Assembly (NCBI RefSeq): GCF_000775915.1
Contig: NZ_BBLT01000005.1
Location: 425,872-489,871, forward strand
Direction of reading: 5' to 3'
Origin: Sporocytophaga myxococcoides
GTDB lineage: Bacteria > Bacteroidota > Bacteroidia > Cytophagales > Cytophagaceae
Length of the DNA: 64,000 bases
The position numbers were made by a program, and so were the translations under genes. The notes beneath the pieces are model-generated. The model did not search any database and was not told where the DNA came from. It saw only the letters and a program-made list of their open reading frames with translations. Numbering within the stretch: position 1 is the stretch's first letter; each line of letters opens with the position of its first letter. Of the stretch, positions 53,301 to 56,092 are shown piece after piece.

Positions 53301-54364
53301 TTTCTTATACTGCTGATATCACAAGCACTTCTGACTACTATGCATTTGGTAGTCAAATGCCGGGTAGGAAATATAGTAAAACGAATTACCGTTATGGATT
53401 CAACGGACACGAAAAGGATGACGAAATATCTGGCTCTGGAAATCATTTAAGCTTTGGAGATTATGGATATGATCCGAGATTAGGAAGGAGATGGAATGTC
53501 GATCCTATGGCAAGTAGGATGCCAGGTACATCGCCATATTCTTTTGGATACAATAATCCTATTATTCTTAAGGATCCAGATGGTAGTTTACCTATTCTTC
53601 CATTTTTATTGAAAGCTGGAGCAGCTGGTGCGACGGATATGATGCTGCAGGTTGGAATGAATTATTTGCTGAATGATGATGTAGAAACAATAGGACAAGC
53701 ATTCAAAACGGTTGATTGGTATGATGTAGGTATTTCAGCAGCGCAAGGAGCATTACCATGGAGTATTCCAGGAGGGAAATATACAAAGGCTGCAGCAGCT
53801 GCAACAAGTGACGTTTTGATAAATGCCAGTAAAGCAGCTATAAAAGGTGAAGCTTATTCAATTGAAGATGCAACAGCTGATTTTTTTATAGGGTTTCTGG
53901 CTCAACTAAGTTCCGAACAAGTAGAAGAACTCTTATCTAGTAAAAAGGCTCAGGAGAAGATACAACTATTGCTTGGCCCTAAGGCTCCCAAACCTGGGAA
54001 CTCAAATCCAATTCCGCAAACTAAGGATGGATTTATTGTAACAAAAGACGGAACTGTTATGCATAAGAATGTAGATGAGTTAAATGGTTCATTACAAGGG
54101 GCTGGTTATTCTGGTACACCATCAACTCAGACCAGTGAATCAGGAATGATATATCAGTTACCCACGGATAAGCATTCTAGTGGTTCTTACAATGTTAGGA
54201 TAATGGATGGAAAAACAGGAGGGGGACAATATTCAGGGCCTAGAGTTATCAATACAAGAAATGGTGCCGGGGATTATGTTCAGCCCAATGGAGGTGATTT
54301 TCCTAATGGAACACCAAAAGCAGACCGAAAAGCTGATGGGCATATTCATAATTTAACAAATTAA
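41366..54364 (+). CDS. 4332-aa SprB-repeat/Rhs/Ycf48-like toxin-bearing giant surface protein
   Basis: Domains in order: signal peptide (1-25, ending SSGQ); choice-of-anchor-L domain (about 28-275, with SGLVMTTGNAADASGPN and FRYLFASEEYPEYNC); Ig-like domains; about 16 SprB repeats (430-2230), interrupted by a beta-solenoid (about 1490-1830); the YD segment GKELINTAIYNARQKYTTYI (from 2300) with LYYYDQAGNLVRTVPPAGV; about 900 residues of Ycf48-like propeller repeats (2440-3350); the remaining YD shell from KMWYDELGRIIVSQNTKQ; the Rhs core YRYGFNGHEKDDE and GYDPRLGRRWNVDP (from about 4007) ending at DPDGS; and a 260-residue variable tip. The tip has Gly-rich helices and then a possible toxin fold with GPRVINTRNGAGDYVQPNGG and HIHN. 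I cannot name the toxin. An immunity-like gene follows after 26 bp. Confidence 0.88.
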   Translation: MQIFKAFFRIVFLGILLLPNLSSGQSLTVVPAGNAAAVQGMISNNFKGKGVTISNITFSGSPSSVGTFNSTGWTQGLGSGLVMTTGNAADASGPNDILNFQGTSFSGSAGDADLDLLIRNTTKEATIIEFDFVPSGNKIEFRYLFASEEYPEYNCSAANDGFGLFISGPGIAGKQNIATVDGRNVSINTVNDGTVTQGVGNGANCNLIPGSNYFDNSGAFAGTSVIAYDGYTKVFNAEYTVTPCAVYHMKLVIADAFDKLYDSGLFLEANSFSSQPFSVSVTGNNTTICEGSNAVLNAPSGFYSYQWKKNGAAIEGATNNSYSASQAGTYTVEIKRNQCNATAELSNAVTINVQAPPNKAVTASATSLCVNSNITLTSNASSGTFSWNTSPVKTTKSVTVTTTGTYVATITDGVCTVNSDPVVITGNDHVINYSKTDISCNGQTNGAIDLNVTGGKLPYTYSWTGPSSFTSTAEDLSGLAQGTYIATVKDADNCSKSSASIVINQPAVLTASAVAGTKGAINLTASGGTTPYTYSWSNGTEIVSSVASPTGLPAGAYTVTVTDARGCTATAGATVSSGCSLDAGALVTNIKCPGGTDGAIAINIIGGSSNLTYNWKKNSAAFSTTKDINNLSPGFYEFQVTDNADGCIKNTSYVISDAIFSLDIAAGDVNCYGAGNGSATPIITGGNSPFTYSWKNQSQSVISSLPSVTNLAPGSYSLTVTDDKSCTQTKSFTIGGPGAFTVLLSKTDVSCKGLQNGAINMTIAGGTAPYTILWTGPSGFTSALEDLSDLAPGTYSVTVTDANNCSASYTAGASVTLTEPPADLSATVAAGSTRGTANVTISGGTGPYSVLWSDGQTGQNVNSLRANTDYTYTVTDSKGCTYTGNFSPGLGCSIGVVVNQQTDVLCNGGSTGSASVTPSGGYGGTYTYQWKNPSGGNFATTKDVTAMSAGTYSLKVTDPSDNCSVSINVSILQPQALTVNLTKTEIRCNNETNGGFTAQVNGGTPAYTYVWKKGGTVISGVPNPFKVLSGQGAGSYTLTITDKNGCTTTSGVSTLANPSVLNATPTVTNVACNGGSSGAVTLAVTGGWSPYTFAWSETTSGYTATTKDISGIKAGTYNVEITDLHGCKKTLPPISITQPSALSATTTQTNLTCYGGTNGAITVTPSGGTSPYTYAWTKFGVALPTNATTKDQTGLKAGPYTVTIMDSKGCQYPATVTLTQPEGPEVLAAGSATFCFGGSVVLSSSKPSDGSYQWTKTAGGTPTVVGTGASITANASGMYRVTITRGACTETSEPFQVTVNPVPVATIIPSATAFCEDGSVTLTSSIIGQSYEWRLNDIIIPNTNNSRTITVTNGGTYSLVVTTRLCNAAIVTSSITKYPKFTLTATGVNTTCPGATNGSITLATSGTNNPPYIYDWHHVAGTSNPANQTGLSAGDYTVTVTDNVGCVVSKTTTIVQPTLSVTPTVTSSSCNGTNNGSISLNVDFTPASGNPVPPSTPQNDCYSGSKASTYSCTQSCSRNAVANDNISAPNNGVNGETIIVCIPQQTSFNGNITVNKGGTLVLPANSTYASGTVTLNSGSTFIVCGTFNPSSLNMNGGTLVINGLSTIPYLIVNAGSMIKNFGTLNLNGFELRGGTLENYATLNCPSGDAVLPSGYSGILNNYHNLTIRGIYLNSATAVFTNGGSVTASNTVSNAGTINNNCTLNINNGVSGILYNNNILNNAGELNVTQLFSSTVGVSVINHNKGKITVTDKIEFKNQFKLAAGTEVQTKDLYIWGNLNGIGSTCASVKVSGITSNPSSGTNIGVVNGRLDICDANGIETRGTVNSPATTDCSCTPGQGVTCSVSWNTGATGNTISNLAPGTYTANLVCAGCSTSYNYTITQPDALNAVTNITNVTCKGKNNGIIVATVSGGTAPYTFAWTNVSAPSVITSTGATSTVSLLPPGTYSLTVTDSKNCSKTVGSLVITEPNLLSATATKTDASCKGGKDGTMTAVPVGGSAPYTYMWTGTNQTGATVTALTAGTYTVTVTDTKGCTATANATVGEPETPCGGGVCSDFKLDLMGVSPLCTDATNGTLVANVSGGQGTITYDWSHIAGTNDGPDAGLVGAGSYSLTVSDSRGCSQSKSETLKNSEVPCPKPCTLITSISGTDNTCPGGNTGAANLIIQGGVAPFKIDWKHIPGEDNIEDLVNLTSGPYTVTVTDASGVCAHTSTVSINEPDYLRIFTGDMELCPGSSTVLTSSSLTGNNWSTGATARSITVTAPGTYTLTIGSGCAGLSASVTIAAKTDCTPQKFLCNPTASPIVTISDSCGKELINTAIYNARQKYTTYIADVKTSFQTKYIDKCLSVYEDFGVKYGDKEHHYTLYYYDQAGNLVRTVPPAGVKKITSQTALAQIKVDRKNNQRTVFTDHTLATTYTYNSLNQLVAQNVPDHKTMDILSTVSSNDGLAIGLQVTGTQFTGNGNGFLTGNLGGKGYIYSTTDNGKTWSLLSAVGTMTLNDVYIRSTGVGFAVGDRGTVLKTTNGGANWTILPIGTAANLIRVYLYDDNTGVIYEKSGMIWEIASGGATITQNTTLNTLLAGKEVTDVSFTSNTLAFLTANINNQGYLYTSSGSPAGKSWTQISTIWASTLTRVQMLNANNGIAAGDDGTILKSSDGGMNWSAVPTGINGSISDMFFRDMNQGVLLTGGNIIKTSDGGKTWANASSASTSYADFDILPGTSYVGFAVKSNGAVESTSNGGLSWKAKTNLNSSKTYSAISTRSATDVYAGTTDGALYVSADGANTWTSIATNTAGGSLPVAAITAIHFKDANNGCVLVNGTIYKTTNAGPATASTATWTSIVGPGVKDMYFNDASRGEAIYSNGTVKITADGGLTWGVAVTNLTGTTDARSIHFFDANTGAVVSGDGRIYVTSNAGSVWTDRGGKVTPGTLNGVQVTTSSMTGYAVGSDGTVLRTINNGAAWRLSATSVNFDLTDVAFKDAGSGVITSASGHVLYTSTGGTSGWNVVVPETSGKPLNKAVIAGTDFYVAGDEGRIFKSSNGAGWTSVNSGMTESIKGLSVSGTTGLGVGVSGKIIRSTTAGTAGVSFGSVSNVDAQILYATDMVSPVIGYAVGKDGAAAKTSNGGLTWSDLNSSTRRTLRSVDFIDANKGIAVGDAGAAGTTGTIIRTVNGGTDNFTASVSVSPAATNVSFKDVQYVNENLAFAVGANASNQGVIYKSVNGGANWTQESVSGASGLNAVHFVDASFGFAAGDGGSLFKASLSGSTYTWTKITDATLGSNNFRDVHFVDYKTGYLIGDGGVILKTIEGGIATTWVNRSISGNTNTLLSMTFSDRTNLVISGNSSTVLKMDDERDMYSSKMWYDELGRIIVSQNTKQFNFSPKQGYSYTVYDDLGRITEVGEVLQSPSNSISTITRANNSTQVPKAAFLIWLAQGDKRQITKTYYDASAFTVPGLTQDNLKKRVASVTYQEAAGTAYDHATHYSYDIHGNVKSLVQDNTALTTVLSGTGESQRYKRMDYTYDLISGNVNEVVYQKDKPDQFFHKYSYDADNRITHVYTSDNGIVWNRDAKYFYYKHGPLARAELGHDKSQAMDYAYTIQGWIKGVNSGTLDVTRDIGKDANQNVLAGKDGLHKNVGKDAYGYNLHYFAGDYKPIGTISALNDMIPSASGITTLTTDAPALYNGNISRMTTTITDINSSSTTFGQALPQTTAYRYDQLNRITQMKAYSSINLATNTWNGGNDGSYQETFKYDANGNILKLTRNGKLVTSGTPTPLAMDDLTYKYETIANGYTRNTNRLRSVSDGVGNGNYADDIDNQANNNYDYDEIGNLKSDVQEGIATIEWTVSGKISKVTRSSGSSKSDLEFKYDAQGNRVAKIEKPAATKGDASTWITTYYVRDASGNVMSTYEQSKASTVLEFFWKEQMVYGSSRLGMVDLNKNITTLGAVSNSLFATKTGIKLFEGSNHLGNVLAVFTDRKIPVASGTNVLSYTADITSTSDYYAFGSQMPGRKYSKTNYRYGFNGHEKDDEISGSGNHLSFGDYGYDPRLGRRWNVDPMASRMPGTSPYSFGYNNPIILKDPDGSLPILPFLLKAGAAGATDMMLQVGMNYLLNDDVETIGQAFKTVDWYDVGISAAQGALPWSIPGGKYTKAAAAATSDVLINASKAAIKGEAYSIEDATADFFIGFLAQLSSEQVEELLSSKKAQEKIQLLLGPKAPKPGNSNPIPQTKDGFIVTKDGTVMHKNVDELNGSLQGAGYSGTPSTQTSESGMIYQLPTDKHSSGSYNVRIMDGKTGGGQYSGPRVINTRNGAGDYVQPNGGDFPNGTPKADRKADGHIHNLTN
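42655..48010 (+). repeat. SprB repeat array inside the giant gene
   Basis: About 16 tandem units of 70-95 codons, each with a C-x-G-x2-N/D-G start, a GG-x2-PY-x-Y-x-W core and an end like AGTYTVTVTDxxGC. They occur on gliding adhesins such as SprB, moved by the T9SS-linked motor. The units are diverged at DNA level, so recent expansion is unlikely. Two Ig-like units (about 45040-45490) and a beta-solenoid insert break the array. Confidence 0.85.
48700..51400 (+). repeat. Ycf48/BNR-like propeller repeats inside the giant gene
   Basis: Around twenty units of 40-50 codons with the core VGFAVGDRGTVLKTTNGGAN followed by W-T, seen again as GIAAGDDGTILKSSDGGMNW and GYAVGSDGTVLRTINNGAAW. The block is flanked on both sides by Rhs/YD shell sequence. 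This makes one or more beta-propellers placed within the shell. Confidence 0.82.
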
Positions 54365-54390
54365 TAGTTTAAATAATAAATCTTTTAAAG

Positions 54391-54861
54391 TTGGATTTAA
54401 ATAAAAAAGAAGTGCTAGAAAATGTAAATAGGATTGTATCCCTATTACTAATAGAATCATCTGTAGAAAGTTATGGAATTCTACATCAAATGAAGTTTAT
54501 TGAATTTAGGGGACAATATGGAGATATTCAGATTTTCATTGATTCAGATCTTGAATTATACCCAGATATTAATATTGAAGACTTAACTGTGGAGCAAAAG
54601 GATTTATTAATATTAAATCAAGTGAATTTAAAACAAGTTCAAAAAGTTGAGTGTTTTTCTTCATCTGATATTGTTTTTACATTTATAGATAATACTGTTT
54701 TGAAAATTTCTGGAAACCCTCAAGATGAAACGATAGCTGAACCTTGGCAATTAACCAATAAAAAAGGAGTAGATCAAATGGACTACATCTCTATTGTTGG
54801 GTTAACAGGTGATGGGTTTGCAGTTTGGGGTTCATTGGACAACCTTAAAAGGGGAAGTTAG
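54391..54861 (+). CDS. Probable immunity protein for the Rhs tip toxin
   Basis: This small acidic protein of 156 aa has no signal peptide, so it is cytoplasmic. It starts with TTG at 54391; the first ATG in frame is 27 codons in, after well-conserved-looking sequence, so TTG is preferred. It contains a segment of the type seen in small immunity families: FTFIDNTVLKISGNPQDETI and then AEPWQL. Direct placement 26 bp after a Rhs toxin tip and the small, acidic character fit the toxin-immunity rule. I cannot assign a specific Imm family. It would bind and block the toxin domain of the giant protein. Confidence 0.68.
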   Translation: MDLNKKEVLENVNRIVSLLLIESSVESYGILHQMKFIEFRGQYGDIQIFIDSDLELYPDINIEDLTVEQKDLLILNQVNLKQVQKVECFSSSDIVFTFIDNTVLKISGNPQDETIAEPWQLTNKKGVDQMDYISIVGLTGDGFAVWGSLDNLKRGS

Positions 54862-54982
54862 TGACTTCCAGCTAGCGCGCGGTGTGCCGAGAATGAAAAT
54901 CACGCTCTGGCGCAAGTCTGTGACTTGTGTCTACAAATGGGAGCCAGTTTATAAACTGGCGGTTGTGAAATAAGAAACTACT
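54862..54982. other. Palindrome-bearing noncoding tail
   Basis: After the immunity gene comes a patch with a base composition unlike its surroundings. It includes a perfect 18-bp palindrome (GCCAGTTTATAAACTGGC, 54943-54960) and an interrupted one (CAAGT-ctgtg-ACTTG, about 54913-54927). No ORF of interest. It may be a REP-like repeat or the scar of a lost cassette. Confidence 0.5.
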
Positions 54983-55018
54983 AAAAAGTCCCGAAGGCCG
55001 TTGTCTTCGGGACTTTTT
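54983..55018 (+). terminator. Terminator after the Rhs toxin-immunity operon
   Basis: A perfect 14-bp inverted repeat, AAAAAGTCCCGAAG (54983-54996) and CTTCGGGACTTTTT (55005-55018), with an 8-nt loop and a T tract. It closes the giant-protein operon about 120 bp after the immunity gene. Confidence 0.85.
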
Positions 55019-55100
55019 TATTTATATGGTTAAAAACTGTGTATGCCTACTCCCCGGCTGGTGTCTTCACCAGACGGAATCTATGATAATGTACAGAACT

Positions 55101-55134
55101 AAAAAGCCCGGAGGTAATAATTTTCGGGCTTTTT
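55101..55134 (-). terminator. Terminator of the XRE gene (works both ways)
   Basis: AAAAAGCCCG (55101-55110) pairs with CGGGCTTTTT (55125-55134). It ends 6 bp before the stop of the minus-strand regulator gene, and A/T tracts on both sides would let it act in either direction. A small hairpin CTGGTG-tctt-CACCAG lies between the two terminators at 55058-55073. Confidence 0.78.
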
Positions 55135-55139
55135 TATGT

Positions 55140-55475
55140 TTATAAGGAATTTAATTTAGTAGCTTTAATAAAGTTATCAATTGTAAGCAGAAGACATTCT
55201 TTGTCCTTTGCAGGAAGATTTTCAATATCATTAATACGCTTTAACATTTTAGGATCTTTTAAAACATCCTGCTGTTTAGTCTCTCCTAGTAAATAGCCAA
55301 CAGTCGTATTCAAGACCTGAGCCATTTTTTTAACTACATCAATAGTTGGTTTTACTTCATCACGTTCATACTTGCCAATAATAGAGTGGTGTGCTTCAAT
55401 TAGCTTTGCAAGCTCATTTTGGGAAAGCTCTTTAACCTCTCTGCACTCTCGTAGTTTTTTACCAAAAGTATCCAT
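55140..55475 (-). CDS. XRE-family HTH repressor
   Basis: The 111-aa protein has an N-terminal helix-turn-helix of the lambda-repressor type (about 5-62). LSQNELAKLIEAHHSIIGKY covers the recognition helix, and ERDEVKPTIDVVKKMAQVLN the rest. A C-terminal helical part of about 45 residues probably dimerises (INDIENLPAKDKECLLLTID). It is divergent from the primase-recombinase operon with about 165 bp between, typical of a phage- or ICE-like repressor that controls the element and itself. Confidence 0.88.
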   Translation of the reverse strand: MDTFGKKLRECREVKELSQNELAKLIEAHHSIIGKYERDEVKPTIDVVKKMAQVLNTTVGYLLGETKQQDVLKDPKMLKRINDIENLPAKDKECLLLTIDNFIKATKLNSL

Positions 55476-55498
55476 ATTGCTGTAATAAATGGTGTTAA

Positions 55499-55514
55499 AT
55501 GCGCTTTTATGCGC
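55499..55514. promoter_or_regulatory. Candidate repressor operator (ATGCGC direct repeats)
   Basis: ATGCGC occurs at 55499-55504 and again at 55509-55514, spaced one helical turn (10 bp). The pair lies just downstream of the predicted start of XRE transcription, a place suited to autorepression. Binding by the XRE protein is inference. Confidence 0.4.
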
Positions 55515-55522
55515 TGAATAAT

Positions 55523-55553
55523 CAAATGTATTGCTAAAAAATTACTAATAAAA
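55523..55553 (-). promoter_or_regulatory. Candidate promoter of the XRE gene
   Basis: On the minus strand, TTTT (55553-55550), a 19-bp spacer and TACATTTG (55530-55523) match the Bacteroidota consensus with one mismatch, about 48 bp upstream of the XRE start. Confidence 0.55.
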
Positions 55554-55564
55554 ATTAGATATTC

Positions 55565-55595
55565 TTTGTGTGAGTTATAAAATTTTATAGTTTTG
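55565..55595 (+). promoter_or_regulatory. Promoter of the primase-recombinase operon
   Basis: TTTG (55565-55568), a spacer of exactly 19 bp and TAGTTTTG (55588-55595) give a full match to the Bacteroidota TTTG-N19-TAnnTTTG consensus. The first ATG is at 55641. The promoter is divergent from the XRE promoter, so one repressor could cover both. Confidence 0.72.
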
Positions 55596-55640
55596 TACCA
55601 AATATTAGCAATGGTAAAAAACTAAAATATTTTTTCATAA

Positions 55641-55856
55641 ATGATCAGAAACCAACTTTCAACCTCCTTTAAAAGCCAATTAAAGGATTATTCCAGTCCG
55701 GAGACGTTTGCTATGGCCCTGGACGAAGCTATGTTAAGTATGATACTACTTTTAAGGCATGAACCGGAGAACCTGAAAAGCACACTACTCAATTATGAGA
55801 GGCTTTACATATTAAAAACAATCATTCTGGCTCCTGAAACCCCGCACTTGTCATGA
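55641..55856 (+). CDS. Small element-borne protein of unknown function (71 aa)
   Basis: The 71-aa protein is mainly helical (SSPETFAMALDEAMLSMILL and NYERLYILKTIIL) with no membrane segment strong enough to call and no family I know. It is the first gene of the element operon, and its stop overlaps the next start by 4 bp (ATGA), which supports translation. The place before the primase suggests a replication or control function, not shown. Confidence 0.6.
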   Translation: MIRNQLSTSFKSQLKDYSSPETFAMALDEAMLSMILLLRHEPENLKSTLLNYERLYILKTIILAPETPHLS

Positions 55857-56092
55857 AAGCCGAAACCACCAAAGAACTACGCTTCCGCTTAGGCCAGCTC
55901 TTCGGAGAGAGCTTAAGAATGAGCCACAGCCTTTACCAGCTGCACCTTATAAGAGAGAAGATAGAGGGGAGAGGTTACGAATATTTTGATAAAGGCGATA
56001 TACTGGGCGAGTTTTCCCGTCTTCAGGGCCTGCTTACAGCGCTTGACCTTGAAATGCGTACCATCCACGACATATTAAAGCATCAGGGCTAA
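55853..56092 (+). CDS. Small element-borne helical protein (79 aa)
   Basis: This 79-residue charged, helical protein (LRMSHSLYQLHLIREKIEG, FSRLQGLLTALDLEMRTIHD) could be a helical hairpin dimer. It overlaps the preceding gene by 4 bp and the primase gene by 1 bp (TAATG), so the three are translationally coupled. The family is unrecognised. Confidence 0.6.
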   Translation: MKAETTKELRFRLGQLFGESLRMSHSLYQLHLIREKIEGRGYEYFDKGDILGEFSRLQGLLTALDLEMRTIHDILKHQG

